Made by a program: the position numbers and the translations under genes. Positions 43,818 to 52,767 of a stretch of DNA of 64,000 bases are shown here, piece by piece. This stretch comes from Sphingomonas sp. MA1305. Lineage in GTDB: Bacteria; Pseudomonadota; Alphaproteobacteria; Sphingomonadales; Sphingomonadaceae. Under the pieces are notes generated by a model. That model searched no databases and was not told the DNA's origin. It worked only from the letters and a program-made list of their open reading frames with translations. The stretch covers positions 372,001-436,000 of the forward strand of contig NZ_RCVT01000002.1 in NCBI RefSeq assembly GCF_016107325.1, given 5' to 3'. The first letter of the stretch is position 1; the number at the start of each line of letters is the position of its first letter.

Positions 43818-44728
43818 CCGCCGAACAGCCGCCGCACCGCCGCGGGCGCCCGCGCGAGCAGATCGGTGGCGAGCGCCCGCGCCACCGCCTCGCCATCCGG
43901 CCCCTCCGCGCTGCCCTCGACATGGGCGCTGCCATCCTCGGCGAGCAGCTCGGCACGCAGGCTGAGCGTCTCGCCCGACACCGCGGCGAGCGCCGCCACC
44001 GGCGAATGGCAGTCCGCCTGCAGCGCCGCGAGCAGGGCGCGTTCCGCACGCACGCAGCGGCTGGTCAGCGGGTCGTCGATCGCCGCCACCCAGCCATGCG
44101 CCCGCGCATCGTCGGCGCGCACCTCGATACCGACGGCGCCCTGCGCCGGCGCGGGCAGCATGTCGCCGGTCGGGATCGCCGCCCCGACCGCGTCGCGGCC
44201 GAGCCGATCGAGCCCGGCGGCGGCGAGCAGGGTGGCGTCCGCCTCGCCCGCCGCCAGCTTGGCGAGCCGCGTGTCGACGTTGCCGCGGAACAGCACGATG
44301 CGCAGATCCGGCCGCAACCGCCGCAGTTGCGCGCCGCGGCGCGGGCTGCTGGTGCCGACCACCGCCCCCTGCGGCAGCGCGGCGACGGTGGCGGCGCCGA
44401 TCAGCCGGTCGCGCACGTCGGCGCGCGGCAGCATCGCGGCAATGGCGATCGCCGCCGGACGGATCGTCTCGACATCCTTCATCGAATGGACGGCGGCGTC
44501 GATCTCGCCGGCAAGCAGCGCCCGGTCGAGCTCCTTGGTCCATAGCGCCTTGCCGCCAATTTCTGCCAGCGCGCGATCCTGCACGCGATCGCCGGTGGTG
44601 CGGATCACGACCAGCTCGACCGTATCGACCGGCCAGCCGTGCGCCGCGCACAGCGCATCGCGCACCATGTTCGCCTGGGTCAGCGCCAGCGGCGATCCGC
44701 GCGTGCCGAGCTTGAAGGGGACGGTCAT
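43814..44728 (-). CDS. hemC: Hydroxymethylbilane synthase (porphobilinogen deaminase)
   Basis: A 304-residue cytosolic enzyme joining four porphobilinogen units. Hallmarks are LGTRGSPLALTQA (7-19), HSMKD with the catalytic D85, SSPRRGAQLRRLRPDL, RGNVDTRLAKL and the dipyrromethane-attaching C240 (LQADCHSPVAAL). The ATG at 44728 gives the normal length; the upstream in-frame extension comes from a repeat region. It heads the minus-strand hemC-hemD-mitofilin operon and diverges from tsaD. Confidence 0.95.
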   Translation of the reverse strand: MTVPFKLGTRGSPLALTQANMVRDALCAAHGWPVDTVELVVIRTTGDRVQDRALAEIGGKALWTKELDRALLAGEIDAAVHSMKDVETIRPAAIAIAAMLPRADVRDRLIGAATVAALPQGAVVGTSSPRRGAQLRRLRPDLRIVLFRGNVDTRLAKLAAGEADATLLAAAGLDRLGRDAVGAAIPTGDMLPAPAQGAVGIEVRADDARAHGWVAAIDDPLTSRCVRAERALLAALQADCHSPVAALAAVSGETLSLRAELLAEDGSAHVEGSAEGPDGEAVARALATDLLARAPAAVRRLFGG

Positions 44729-44744
44729 CGATACTCCACCCACA

Positions 44745-44822
44745 CCCTTCCCACGGCCTCCGGCCGCGGGCCCCTTCCCTCGCCCGGCGGGAGAGGGAGG
44801 GAGCGGCGAAGCCGCGGAAGGG
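44745..44822. repeat. REP-like compound palindrome between hemC and tsaD
   Basis: Outer arms CCCTTCC (44745-44751) and GGAAGGG (44816-44822) enclose smaller hairpins: GGCC-TCC-GGCC on the left, CCCTC...GAGGG in the centre and GCGGC-GAA-GCCGC on the right (44803-44815). The pattern is that of repetitive extragenic palindromes seen many times in sphingomonad genomes. It lies in the leader region of hemC, between divergent genes. Confidence 0.7.
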
Positions 44823-44906
44823 TGAGGGCAGTCCAATTCCGATGCCGTCCATGGCCGATATCCGCCCCCTTCGACAACCTTCCTCAACCCGTTTAGAGGG
44901 AGCGCC

Positions 44907-45935
44907 ATGTCCGCGCCCGTCATCCTCGGCCTCGAATCCTCCTGCGACGAAACCGCCGCGGCGCTGGTCACCGGCGACCGGCAGGTGCTGGCACACCGGC
45001 TCGCCGGGCAGGAGGCGCATCATGCCCCGTTCGGCGGCGTCGTGCCGGAGATCGCGGCGCGCGCCCATGTCGAGGCGCTGGAGCCGCTGATCGCGGCGGC
45101 GCTCGCCGACGCGGGCCTCCGCCTCGACCAGGTCGACGCGATCGCCGCCACCGCCGGGCCGGGGCTGATCGGCGGAGTGATGGTCGGCCTCGTCACCGGC
45201 AAGGCGATCGCGCATGCGGTCGGCAAGCCGCTGATCGCGGTCAATCATCTCGAAGGTCACGCACTCAGCCCGCGCCTGTCCGATCCCGACCTTGCCTTTC
45301 CCTATCTGCTGCTGCTCGTCTCCGGCGGCCATTGCCAGCTGCTGCTGGTCGAGGGGGTCGGCCGCTATCGCCGGCTGGCGACGACGATCGACGATGCCGC
45401 GGGCGAGGCGTTCGACAAGACCGCCAAGCTGCTCGGCCTCGGCTTTCCCGGTGGCCCGGCGGTGGAACGTGCCGCCGCGCAGGGGCGGCCGATCGTACCG
45501 CTGCCGCGACCGTTAAGCGGTTCGAAAGAGCCGCATTTTTCCTTCGCCGGGCTGAAGAGCGCGGTGGCGCGTGCGGTCGGTCAGCACGCGCCGGAGGATA
45601 TCGCCGCCTCGTTCCAGGCCGCCGTCGTCGATTGCCTGATCGACCGCACCACGCGCGGCATCGCCGGGATCGAGGCGACCGCGCTGGTCGTCGCCGGCGG
45701 CGTCGCGGCGAACGGCGCCGTGCGCGGCGCGTTACAGGAACTGGCGGACGCGCACCACCTGCGCTTCGTCGCGCCGCCGCTCTGGCTGTGCACCGACAAT
45801 GCGGCGATGATCGCCTGGGCCGGGGCGGAGCGGTTCGCCACCGGGTTGACCGATCCGCTCGACACGCCGGCGCGGGCGCGCTGGCCGCTCGATCCGACCG
45901 CGGAGGCGGTGCGCGGGGCAGGAGTGAAGGCATGA
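44907..45935 (+). CDS. tsaD: tRNA N6-adenosine threonylcarbamoyltransferase
   Basis: A 342-residue enzyme of the t6A pathway that transfers threonylcarbamoyl to A37 of ANN-decoding tRNAs with TsaB/TsaE. Signature elements are [14 protein letters not shown] at the start, the metal-binding NHLEGH (about 111-116), [30 protein letters not shown] and [10 protein letters not shown]. The length is typical. It diverges from hemC and overlaps gpsA by 4 nt, starting the long plus-strand housekeeping chain. Confidence 0.96.
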   Translation: MSAPVILGLESSCDETAAALVTGDRQVLAHRLAGQEAHHAPFGGVVPEIAARAHVEALEPLIAAALADAGLRLDQVDAIAATAGPGLIGGVMVGLVTGKAIAHAVGKPLIAVNHLEGHALSPRLSDPDLAFPYLLLLVSGGHCQLLLVEGVGRYRRLATTIDDAAGEAFDKTAKLLGLGFPGGPAVERAAAQGRPIVPLPRPLSGSKEPHFSFAGLKSAVARAVGQHAPEDIAASFQAAVVDCLIDRTTRGIAGIEATALVVAGGVAANGAVRGALQELADAHHLRFVAPPLWLCTDNAAMIAWAGAERFATGLTDPLDTPARARWPLDPTAEAVRGAGVKA

Positions 45936-46909
45936 AGATCGGCGTGATCGGGGGCGGCGCCTGGGGCACCGCGCTGGCGCAGGTGGCGGCGCACCGTGGC
46001 GAGCCGGTGCTGCTCTGGGCGCGCGAGCCGGAGGTGGTGGCGGGGATCAACGCCAACCATGAGAACGGCCTGTTCCTGGCGGGCGTGCCGCTGTCGCCGG
46101 CGATCCGTGCGACCGGCAGCCTCGGCGATCTCGCCGGGGTCGACGCGTTGCTGGTCGTCGCGCCGGCGCAGCACGTCCGCAGCGTCCTGGCCGAGACGGC
46201 GGTCGGCACCACGCCGCTGGTGCTGTGCGCCAAGGGGATCGAGGCGGGGACGCGGATGCTGGTCGGCGAGGTCGCGCGCGCCGTCCACCCGCAGGCGCCG
46301 GTTGCCGTCCTGTCCGGCCCGACCTTCGCGCATGAGGTTGCGGCCGGCCTGCCGACCGCGGTGACGCTGGCGGTGCGCGACGCGGCACTGGGCGAGGCGC
46401 TCGCCGCCCGCCTCGCCGCGCCGCACTTCCGCCCCTATGCCAGCGACGACGTGATCGGCGCGGAGATCGGCGGCGCGGTCAAGAACGTGCTCGCCATCGC
46501 CTGCGGCGTCGTCGAAGGCGCCGGCCTCGGCCAGAACGCCCGTGCGGCGCTGATCGCGCGCGGTTTCGCCGAGATGACGCGCTTCGGCCTGGCGCGCGGC
46601 GCGCGGGCGGAGACGCTCGCCGGCCTGTCGGGGCTGGGCGACCTGGTGCTGACCTGTTCGTCGACCAGCAGCCGCAACTTTTCGCTCGGCGTCGGGCTCG
46701 GTCGCGGCCGGGCGGCGGCGGACCTGCTCGCCGACCGTCGCACCGTCGCGGAAGGCGCCTTCACCGCGCCGGTGCTGCGCGAGGCCGCGGCGATCGCCGG
46801 GGTCGAGATGCCGGTGACCGACGCGGTGTGCCGCCTGCTCGCCGGCGAGCCGGTCGACGGCGTGATCGGCGCGCTGCTTGCCCGACCGCTCCGGCGCGAG
46901 GGCGAATGA
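45932..46909 (+). CDS. gpsA: Glycerol-3-phosphate dehydrogenase [NAD(P)+]
   Basis: A 325-residue cytosolic enzyme that makes sn-glycerol-3-phosphate for phospholipids. Features are the nucleotide loop [15 protein letters not shown], substrate/catalytic segment [32 protein letters not shown] with the catalytic Lys, and the C-terminal [19 protein letters not shown]. The ATG overlaps the tsaD stop, and its own TGA overlaps the maf start, so translation is coupled along the chain. Confidence 0.95.
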   Translation: MKIGVIGGGAWGTALAQVAAHRGEPVLLWAREPEVVAGINANHENGLFLAGVPLSPAIRATGSLGDLAGVDALLVVAPAQHVRSVLAETAVGTTPLVLCAKGIEAGTRMLVGEVARAVHPQAPVAVLSGPTFAHEVAAGLPTAVTLAVRDAALGEALAARLAAPHFRPYASDDVIGAEIGGAVKNVLAIACGVVEGAGLGQNARAALIARGFAEMTRFGLARGARAETLAGLSGLGDLVLTCSSTSSRNFSLGVGLGRGRAAADLLADRRTVAEGAFTAPVLREAAAIAGVEMPVTDAVCRLLAGEPVDGVIGALLARPLRREGE

Positions 46910-47499
46910 GCCTGCTGCTGCTCGCCTCGCAGAGCGCGTCGCGGCGCGCGATGCTGACCGCCGCGGGCGTGCCGTTCGACGCGACCGTGGCCGGCGTCGA
47001 CGAGGAGGCCATCAAGGCGGCGATGGCCGGCGCCCGGCCACGCGACCTTGCCGATGCGCTCGCCGAGCTGAAGGCGGTCAAGGTGTCGACGCGCGCGCCC
47101 GAGCGGCTGGTGCTGGGCAGCGACAGCGTCGTCGCGCTCGCCGACGGCAGCCTGCTCGACAAGCCGGAGAGCCGCGACCAGGCCGCCGAGCATCTGGCGC
47201 GGATGAGCGGCAGCGTGCACCATCTGTGGAGCGCGGCGGTGATCGCCGAGGCTGGTCGCCCGGTATGGCGCCATGTCGAGGCGGCCAGGATGCACGTCCG
47301 CCCGCTCTCCCCTGCCTTTATCGACCGCTATCTCGACCAGGAATGGCCGGCGATCGGCGGCTGCGTCGGCTGCTACCGGATCGAGGGGCCGGGCGTGCAG
47401 CTGTTTACGCGGATCGAGGGCAGCCAGTTCACCGTGCTCGGCCTGCCGCTGCTTAACGTCCTCGACTATTTGCGCGTGCGCGGGGTGATGCCGGCGTGA
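46906..47499 (+). CDS. Maf-family nucleoside triphosphate pyrophosphatase
   Basis: A 197-residue house-cleaning NTP pyrophosphatase. Maf motifs are [18 protein letters not shown] (3-20), a VDE segment, [14 protein letters not shown] with the metal Asp, and the C-terminal [33 protein letters not shown]. The paralogue type (YhdE- or YceF-like) was not resolved. The start overlaps gpsA by 4 nt and the stop overlaps a small membrane-protein gene (GTGA). Confidence 0.92.
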   Translation: MSLLLLASQSASRRAMLTAAGVPFDATVAGVDEEAIKAAMAGARPRDLADALAELKAVKVSTRAPERLVLGSDSVVALADGSLLDKPESRDQAAEHLARMSGSVHHLWSAAVIAEAGRPVWRHVEAARMHVRPLSPAFIDRYLDQEWPAIGGCVGCYRIEGPGVQLFTRIEGSQFTVLGLPLLNVLDYLRVRGVMPA

Positions 47500-47846
47500 G
47501 CGGCGAGCGCGGTGCGGCGATCGTCCTGGCGATTTTGGCGGGACTCGGCCTGCCGGTCGGCGGCCTTGCGCTGTTCATCAGCCCGATGCTGTTCGATGCG
47601 CCGGCGGCGGGAGGCTGGCCGGTCAATCTGTTATTCGCCGGCTGTGTCGCGTGGGTGCCGTGCTTCCTTGTCGCGCTGATCCTCGCCATCGCCGCCGCGA
47701 CCGGCAAGCGGGCGACCGCGCGCCACCTGCTGCTGCGCCTGGCCCTCGTCGCCCTGTTGCTGCCGATCGTGCTGATCGGCAGCGGTTACGTCGCCGTCCA
47801 GACCGTGTGCGGCGGCCAGTTCGCCTGCAAGGGAGCCGCCGGATGA
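47496..47846 (+). CDS. Small membrane protein between maf and aroE
   Basis: A 116-residue protein of unknown function with three likely membrane spans: about 8-30 (AIVLAILAGLGLPVGGLALFI), 43-68 and 78-103 (RLALVALLLPIVLIGSGYVAV). The C-terminus has two cysteines (TVCGGQFACKG) and may face the periplasm. It starts at GTG overlapping the maf stop, and its own stop overlaps the aroE ATG. No family was recognised. Its conserved-looking coupling argues for a real gene. Confidence 0.75.
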   Translation: MSGERGAAIVLAILAGLGLPVGGLALFISPMLFDAPAAGGWPVNLLFAGCVAWVPCFLVALILAIAAATGKRATARHLLLRLALVALLLPIVLIGSGYVAVQTVCGGQFACKGAAG

Positions 47847-48655
47847 CCATCTATGCCGAAGTGATCGGCGACCCGATCGCGCAATCCAAATCGCCGATCA
47901 TCCATGGCTTCTGGCTTGATGCGCTCGGCATCGACGCCGAATACCGCCGCACCCTCGTCTCCGCCGACGATCTGCCCGGCTATTTCGCCAGCCGCCGCGC
48001 CGACCCGGACTGGCGCGGGTGCAACATCACCATGCCGCACAAGATCGCCGCGCTCGATCACGTCGAGGATCGCGGCGACGTGCGCCATACGATCGGCGCG
48101 ATCAACACCGTGGTGCGGGCGGAGGACGGCACGCCGATCGGCACCAACACCGATGCCGGCGGCTTCTATGCGCCGCTCGCCGGCTTCGACCTTTCCGGCA
48201 AACCGGTGACGGTGGTGGGGGCGGGCGGTGCAGCGCGGGCGGTGCTGTTCGCGCTGGCGCGGATGAACGTTGGCCCGGTGACGCTGATGAACCGCAACGT
48301 GCTGAAGGGCGGCGCGCTGCTCGCCGCCTTCGGCCTCAAGGGACAGGCCAGGCCCCTCGCCCAGCCGCTTGCCCCCGACACCGGGCTGTTGGTCAATGCC
48401 AGCACGCTCGGCATGGCGGGCCAGCCGCCGCTCGAGCTCGACCTGTCGCCGCTCGGCGAGCAGGCGATCGTCTACGACATCGTCTATGCGCCGCTCGAGA
48501 CGCCGCTGCTCGCCGCCGCCAATGCGCGCGGGCTGGAGACGGTCGACGGGCTGGAAATGCTGGTCGGCCAGGCGGCGCTGGCGTTCGAACTGTTCTTCGG
48601 CGTCGCACCGCCCCGCGACCGCGACGACGACGTGCGCGACCTGCTGATCGCATGA
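47843..48655 (+). CDS. aroE: Shikimate dehydrogenase
   Basis: A 270-residue NADP-dependent enzyme reducing 3-dehydroshikimate. Motifs are [17 protein letters not shown] (9-25), NITMPHK with the catalytic Lys, [11 protein letters not shown], the dinucleotide loop [15 protein letters not shown], and [14 protein letters not shown]. The length is standard. It sits between the small membrane-protein gene and coaE with 4-nt overlaps on both sides. Confidence 0.95.
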   Translation: MTIYAEVIGDPIAQSKSPIIHGFWLDALGIDAEYRRTLVSADDLPGYFASRRADPDWRGCNITMPHKIAALDHVEDRGDVRHTIGAINTVVRAEDGTPIGTNTDAGGFYAPLAGFDLSGKPVTVVGAGGAARAVLFALARMNVGPVTLMNRNVLKGGALLAAFGLKGQARPLAQPLAPDTGLLVNASTLGMAGQPPLELDLSPLGEQAIVYDIVYAPLETPLLAAANARGLETVDGLEMLVGQAALAFELFFGVAPPRDRDDDVRDLLIA

Positions 48656-49251
48656 GGCCGGTCCTGCTCGGGCTGACGGGATCGATCGGCATGGGCAAAT
48701 CGACGGTGGCCGCCATGTTCGCCGAGCAAGGCGTGCCGGTGTTCGACGCCGACGCGGCGGTCCACCGCCTGCAGGCGAAGGGCGGATCGGTGGTCGCTGC
48801 GATCGAATCGGCCTTTCCGGGGACCACCGATGCGAACGGCGTCGATCGCCAGGCGCTCGGCCGCGCCGTGCTGGGGGATGATGCGGCGATGAAACGGCTG
48901 GAGGCGATCGTCCATCCCGCCGTCGCCGCCGAGCGCGCCGCCTTCCTCGCCGCCCATGCCGACGCGCCGGTCGTGCTGCTCGACATTCCGCTGCTGTTCG
49001 AGACCGGGGGCGATGCAGGGGTCGATGCCGTGGCGGTGGTCAGCGCCGCCGCCGAGGTGCAGCGCACCCGCGTCCTCGCCCGTCCCGGCATGACCGCGGC
49101 GAAGCTCGACGCGATCCTCGCCCGCCAGCTTCCCGATGCCGACAAGCGCGCCCGCGCCGACTTCGTCATTCCCACCGACGTGCCGCTCGACCGGACCCGC
49201 GAGGCGGTTCGTCACGTCCTCGCTTGCGTGACGGCGCGCGCGGGCGGATAA
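48652..49251 (+). CDS. coaE: Dephospho-CoA kinase
   Basis: A 199-residue kinase for the last step of coenzyme A synthesis. The P-loop is [12 protein letters not shown] (8-19), followed by [15 protein letters not shown] and the lid/substrate stretch [12 protein letters not shown] and [27 protein letters not shown] and ADFVIPTD close the family pattern. It overlaps aroE by 4 nt and is followed 8 bp later by dnaQ, the usual alphaproteobacterial order. Confidence 0.95.
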   Translation: MRPVLLGLTGSIGMGKSTVAAMFAEQGVPVFDADAAVHRLQAKGGSVVAAIESAFPGTTDANGVDRQALGRAVLGDDAAMKRLEAIVHPAVAAERAAFLAAHADAPVVLLDIPLLFETGGDAGVDAVAVVSAAAEVQRTRVLARPGMTAAKLDAILARQLPDADKRARADFVIPTDVPLDRTREAVRHVLACVTARAGG

Positions 49252-49259
49252 CGTCTCGC

Positions 49260-49952
49260 ATGCGTGAAATCGTGTTCGACACCGAAACCACCGGCCTCAG
49301 CTTCGCCGGCGGCGACCGACTCGTCGAGATCGGCTGCGTCGAGTTGATCAACCGGGTCGAGACCGGCGTCACCTTCCACGCTTATTACCATCCCGAACGG
49401 GCGATGCCGGCGGAGGCGCAGGCGGTGCACGGCATCTCCGACGCCTTCCTCGCCGACAAGCCGCTGTTCGCCGCGGTGGTGCACGAGCTGCTCGACTTCA
49501 TCGGCGATTCGCCGCTGATCGCGCACAATGCCGGTTTCGACTTCTCCTTCATCAACGGCGAGCTCGGCCGCTGCGGCCGCGAGCTGGTCGCGATGCACCG
49601 GATGGTCGATACGCTGGCGATCGCGCGGCAGAAGCATCCCGGCGCCAAGCATACGCTGGACGCGCTCTGCTCGCGCTACGGCATCGACCGGTCGCATCGC
49701 GTGCTGCACGGCGCCCTGCTCGACGCGCAATTGCTCGCCCAGGTCTATGTCGAGCTGATGGGCGGGCGGCAGATCGGCCTCGGCCTGGTCAGCGACATCG
49801 CCGTCGCCACCGCCAGCCCGCTGGCGACGCGCCGGCCCAGCATCGTCCGGCCGCCGCGCAGCTTCCGTGCGCATGACGCGGAACTTGCCGCCCACGCAGC
49901 CTTTGTTGCTACCCTGGACAATCCGCTTTGGGAGGTCGGATCGCCCAACTGA
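49260..49952 (+). CDS. dnaQ: DNA polymerase III epsilon subunit (3'-5' proofreading exonuclease)
   Basis: A 230-residue DEDDh exonuclease that corrects replication errors. Exo I is FDTETTGL (D7, E9), Exo II is HNAGFDFSFINGEL, and Exo III is HRVLHGALLDAQLLAQVY. The C-terminus (about 185-230) is the expected polymerase-binding tail. The ATG at 49260 fits the family start MREIVFDTETTG. It ends the tsaD-to-dnaQ chain; an hpf gene follows 49 bp later. Confidence 0.95.
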   Translation: MREIVFDTETTGLSFAGGDRLVEIGCVELINRVETGVTFHAYYHPERAMPAEAQAVHGISDAFLADKPLFAAVVHELLDFIGDSPLIAHNAGFDFSFINGELGRCGRELVAMHRMVDTLAIARQKHPGAKHTLDALCSRYGIDRSHRVLHGALLDAQLLAQVYVELMGGRQIGLGLVSDIAVATASPLATRRPSIVRPPRSFRAHDAELAAHAAFVATLDNPLWEVGSPN

Positions 49953-50001
49953 CGATCACCCGGGTAAGGTCAACAGGCCCGCCCCAACCATGGAGAAGAC
50001 G

Positions 50002-50595
50002 ATGGATATCCGGATTTCTGGTCACCAGGTCGCGACCGGCGACGCGCTCAAGGATCATGTGAGCGACCGACTTCAGGGTATCGCCACCAAATATTTCAGT
50101 CGCGCCATCTCGTCCGAAGTGACGTTTGGCAAGGGGCCGCACGACGTCGGCTTCAAATGCGACATCGTCATGCACGTGACGCGCGGCCTGGTGCTGAAGG
50201 GCCGGCACGAGGCGCAGGATGCCCATCTCGCCTTCGACGGCGCCGCCGAGAAGATCGACAAGCAGCTGCGCCGCTATTCGCGCCGGCTGAAGGACCGCAA
50301 TGCCGGCGAGGTCGTCCAGCTGCAGGAGGACAGCGGCTATGACAACAACGCCGGCTATACGCTGTTCCAGGAACATGCCGAGGACGAGGCGGGCGAGGCG
50401 CCGCTGATCGTCGCCGAGACGCGCGTCGACATTCCCGACGCCAGCGTGTCGGACGCGGTGATGATGCTCGACCTGCGCAACACCGCCGCCCTGCTGTTCC
50501 GCAATGCCGGCACCGGCGCCTACAACATGGTCTATCGCCGCGGCGACGGCACGATCGGCTGGGTCGAACCGCAGCGGGTACAGGCCGGCAGCTGA
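50002..50595 (+). CDS. hpf: Ribosome hibernation promoting factor (long HPF/RaiA family)
   Basis: A 197-residue protein of the long HPF type. The N-terminal sigma-54-modulation/S30AE domain (about 1-100, MDIRISGHQVATGDALKDHV) binds the 30S decoding area. A linker and the C-terminal dimerisation domain follow (about 140-195, VSDAVMMLDLRNTAALLFRNAGTGAYNMVYRRGDGTIGWVEP). It would silence ribosomes in starvation. ATG 50002 is favoured over 49990 because GGAGAAG lies correctly upstream. A terminator and ptsN follow. Confidence 0.92.
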   Translation: MDIRISGHQVATGDALKDHVSDRLQGIATKYFSRAISSEVTFGKGPHDVGFKCDIVMHVTRGLVLKGRHEAQDAHLAFDGAAEKIDKQLRRYSRRLKDRNAGEVVQLQEDSGYDNNAGYTLFQEHAEDEAGEAPLIVAETRVDIPDASVSDAVMMLDLRNTAALLFRNAGTGAYNMVYRRGDGTIGWVEPQRVQAGS

Positions 50596-50604
50596 CCTTT
50601 CCCG

Positions 50605-50637
50605 CCCCCGCCGGACTCGCTAAGGGCCCGGCGGGGG
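50605..50637 (+). terminator. Terminator between hpf and ptsN
   Basis: A 10-bp perfect stem, CCCCCGCCGG (50605-50614) and CCGGCGGGGG (50628-50637), with a 13-nt loop lies ten bases after the hpf stop. The following CCCTTCGAGTTT has a few T residues, and ptsN starts 16 bp later. Confidence 0.7.
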
Positions 50638-50652
50638 CCCTTCGAGTTTCGC

Positions 50653-51117
50653 ATGACCGATTTCAGTGACCTGCTGCGGCCGGACGCCGTCTTCAAGGAC
50701 GTGGCCGTCGCCAATAAGAAGACGCTGTTCGCCCAGCTCGCCGCGGCCGCGGAGGCGCAGGGGATCGACGCGCGCCTCGTCGCCGAGCGGCTTGCCGCGC
50801 GCGAGAAGCTGGGCTCGACCGGCTTCGGCGGCGGCGTCGCCATCCCCCATGCGCGCCTGGACGGGCTCGATGCGGTCTCCGGCGTGTTCATGCGCCTTGC
50901 CCATCCGATCGAATTCGACGCGGTCGACGACCTGCCGGTCGACCTCGTCTTCCTGCTGCTGTCGCCGGTCGATGCCGGCGCGGAGCATCTGAAGGCGCTG
51001 GCGCGGGTGTCGCGGCGGCTGCGTGATCGCGCCTTTCTCGCCAAATTGCGCGGCGCCGGTTCGCCCGATGCGCTTTACGCGCTGTTCACCGCCGAACTCG
51101 CGCATGACGCCGCCTGA
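50653..51117 (+). CDS. ptsN: PTS IIA-like nitrogen-regulatory protein
   Basis: A 154-residue EIIA-Ntr protein of the nitrogen-related phosphotransfer system. The phosphorylation site His lies in GGGVAIPHARLDGLDAVSGVF. The domain begins with SDLLRPDAVFKDVAVANKKTLFAQL and ends with LRGAGSPDALYALFTAEL. It regulates potassium and nitrogen physiology rather than sugar uptake. It occurs behind hpf in many alphaproteobacteria. Its last 14 bp overlap the thioesterase gene. Confidence 0.92.
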   Translation: MTDFSDLLRPDAVFKDVAVANKKTLFAQLAAAAEAQGIDARLVAERLAAREKLGSTGFGGGVAIPHARLDGLDAVSGVFMRLAHPIEFDAVDDLPVDLVFLLLSPVDAGAEHLKALARVSRRLRDRAFLAKLRGAGSPDALYALFTAELAHDAA

Positions 51118-51577
51118 CGCGCCGGTCGCCGGCGAGGCGGAAACGGCGCATTTCCGCGCGCTCGAATCGCTCTATGCCGCCGCGCCGATCAACCGATTGT
51201 TCGATTCGCGGCTGGAGATCCCCGGCCCCGGCATCGCCCGCATCCACTTCACCCTCGACGAACGCCACTTCCACGCCGCCGGCGCGGTACACGGGACGAG
51301 CTATTTCAAGATGCTCGACGACGCCGCCTTCTACGCGTGCAACAGCCTGGTCAGCGATCGCTTCCTGCTGACCACCGCGTTCAACCTGCTGCTCACCCGG
51401 CCGCTGCGCAGCGGCCCGGTGGTCGCGGAGGGCCGCTGGATCAGCGGCAAGCGCCGCGTCTATGTCGGCGATGCGCGACTGGTCGATGCCGAGGGCGAGG
51501 AGGCGGCGCGCGGCACCGGCACCTTCATGCGCTCGCAGATCCCCTTGTCGGGCCTGCCCGGCTATCGCGCGGCATGA
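51104..51577 (+). CDS. PaaI-type hotdog thioesterase
   Basis: A 157-residue protein with a hotdog fold. Motifs are the GIARIHFTLDERHFHAAGAVHGTSYFKMLDDAAFYA segment (about 48-82), whose HAAGAVHG stretch is the typical active-site loop, and the strand LRSGPVVAEGRWISGKRRVYVGDARLV. It should hydrolyse a thioester, with acyl chain unknown. The start lies inside the 3' end of ptsN and the stop overlaps the DUF1491 gene, so all three are translated together. Confidence 0.85.
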   Translation: MTPPDAPVAGEAETAHFRALESLYAAAPINRLFDSRLEIPGPGIARIHFTLDERHFHAAGAVHGTSYFKMLDDAAFYACNSLVSDRFLLTTAFNLLLTRPLRSGPVVAEGRWISGKRRVYVGDARLVDAEGEEAARGTGTFMRSQIPLSGLPGYRAA

Positions 51578-51900
51578 CCGCGCGGCTGCCGACCCACCTC
51601 GTCGTCGGAGCGCTGCTGCGCCGGGTCAACGATGCGGGGGGCCTCGCGGTGGTGCGGGCGCGGGGCGAGGCGCAGGACGGCGGGCTGTTGATCGCGCTGG
51701 TCGACCGGGACGGCGCATCGCGGCTGCTGGAGCGCTCGCGCGACCTGAATGGGTCAGTGACACTGATAGATTCGACTCCATCCGGACCTATCGACGACTA
51801 TTGGCGGCGACGGCGCGAACGCGACCCCGATCTGTGGGTGATCGAACTGGATATCGCGCAAGCCGAACGGTTCGCCGCTGAAACGATCCTGAACGATTGA
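51574..51900 (+). CDS. DUF1491 family protein
   Basis: A 108-residue cytosolic protein of DUF1491, a family largely restricted to alphaproteobacteria. Matching features are the start LPTHLVVGALLRRVNDAGG, the central QDGGLLIALVDRDG, and the end YWRRRRERDPDLWVIELDIAQAERF. The function is unknown. The ATG overlaps the thioesterase stop by 4 nt. It is the last gene of the hpf/ptsN group. Confidence 0.85.
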   Translation: MTARLPTHLVVGALLRRVNDAGGLAVVRARGEAQDGGLLIALVDRDGASRLLERSRDLNGSVTLIDSTPSGPIDDYWRRRRERDPDLWVIELDIAQAERFAAETILND

Positions 51901-51984
51901 CGGTGACAGTCGTGTGACGCAACGCCCCGCGCACGTTGCAAGCGCGTTGTGCCGCGTCCGTGTGCGATACGGATCGGTGACGCA

Positions 51985-52044
51985 GTCGGGGGGAAGCCCG
52001 GACGATGCCAGTTCCTTCGGGAAGGACGCGTCGGGTCCGTGATC
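51985..52044 (+). other. Structured leader upstream of the SleB-type hydrolase gene
   Basis: In the 166-bp gap before 52067, several nested inverted repeats fall together. A short stem TCCTT-CGGG-AAGGA is at 52013-52026, enclosed by GACG...CGTC and GGAC...GTCC pairs. It could be a 5' leader fold. No known riboswitch was recognised. Confidence 0.35.
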
Positions 52045-52066
52045 TCACCGCATATTGACTAGTTGA

Positions 52067-52717
52067 ATGACCGTTCTTCAGCGCGCCGCCACCATCGCGG
52101 CGATGACTTTCTCTCTCGCCGGGCTGATCAGCACCAGTTCGCCCGGCCGCGCCTCCGACCTCGATCGCAAGGTCGTGACGGCCACCCAGACGGCGACTCC
52201 GTCTGACTCCAACACCCTCTCCCCCGTCATCGTTCCCGCTCCCAGCGCGCAGACCGCCGTCGTGCAGCCGCTCCCGCAGCAGGACGACCAGGACGACCAA
52301 GACGAATTCGACACGCTGGCCCAGGCCGTCGCCGCGCAGGACGCGGGCAAGGTCTCCGACGCACAGCGCTGCCTCGCCGGCGCCGTCTATTTCGAGGCCA
52401 AGGGCGAACCGCTCGCCGGCCAGCTCGCCGTCGCCAACGTCATCATCAACCGGTCGAAGTCGGGCCGCTTCCCCTCCGACGTCTGCGGCGTCGTCAAGCA
52501 ACGCGGCCAGTTCTCCTTCGTCCGCGGCGGCGCCATCCCGTCGATCGACGAGAGCCGCGCCACCTATCGCACCGCCCTGGCCGTCGCCAAGATCGCGCTC
52601 GACGCCGCCTGGGACAGCCCGGCCCCGCAGGCGCTGTACTTCAACACGCCGAACCGCCGCCCGGGCGGCAATGTCATCCGCATCGCGTCGATCGGCAACC
52701 ACGTCTTCTATCGCTGA
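52067..52717 (+). CDS. SleB-type cell-wall hydrolase, exported
   Basis: A 216-residue protein. A signal peptide-like start (MTVLQRAATIAAMTFSLAGLIS) and an acidic, Asp/Gln-rich linker (QQDDQDDQDEFD, about 68-85) are followed by the Hydrolase_2 domain (about 95-216, DAQRCLAGAVYFEAKGEPLAGQLAVANVIINR). The Glu in YFEAKGEP is the usual catalytic residue of this lytic transglycosylase-like family. It probably cuts peptidoglycan during growth. A CTTG-loop hairpin terminator follows. Confidence 0.88.
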   Translation: MTVLQRAATIAAMTFSLAGLISTSSPGRASDLDRKVVTATQTATPSDSNTLSPVIVPAPSAQTAVVQPLPQQDDQDDQDEFDTLAQAVAAQDAGKVSDAQRCLAGAVYFEAKGEPLAGQLAVANVIINRSKSGRFPSDVCGVVKQRGQFSFVRGGAIPSIDESRATYRTALAVAKIALDAAWDSPAPQALYFNTPNRRPGGNVIRIASIGNHVFYR

Positions 52718-52727
52718 TTTCGCGATC

Positions 52728-52741
52728 CGGGGCTTGCCCCG
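52728..52741 (+). terminator. Short GC hairpin after the cell-wall hydrolase gene
   Basis: CGGGG (52728-52732), loop CTTG, CCCCG (52737-52741), starting ten bases after the hydrolase stop. It is compact, and TTCGTGAAAT follows, so termination efficiency is uncertain. Confidence 0.6.
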
Positions 52742-52767
52742 TTCGTGAAATGTTCTAAACCGGGGTC

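Noticed and set aside
43134-45332. 732-codon frame running through hemD, hemC and the tsaD region
   Set aside because: Only the final 227 codons (from 43817) match HemD; the rest is antisense or out-of-frame to hemC and tsaD.
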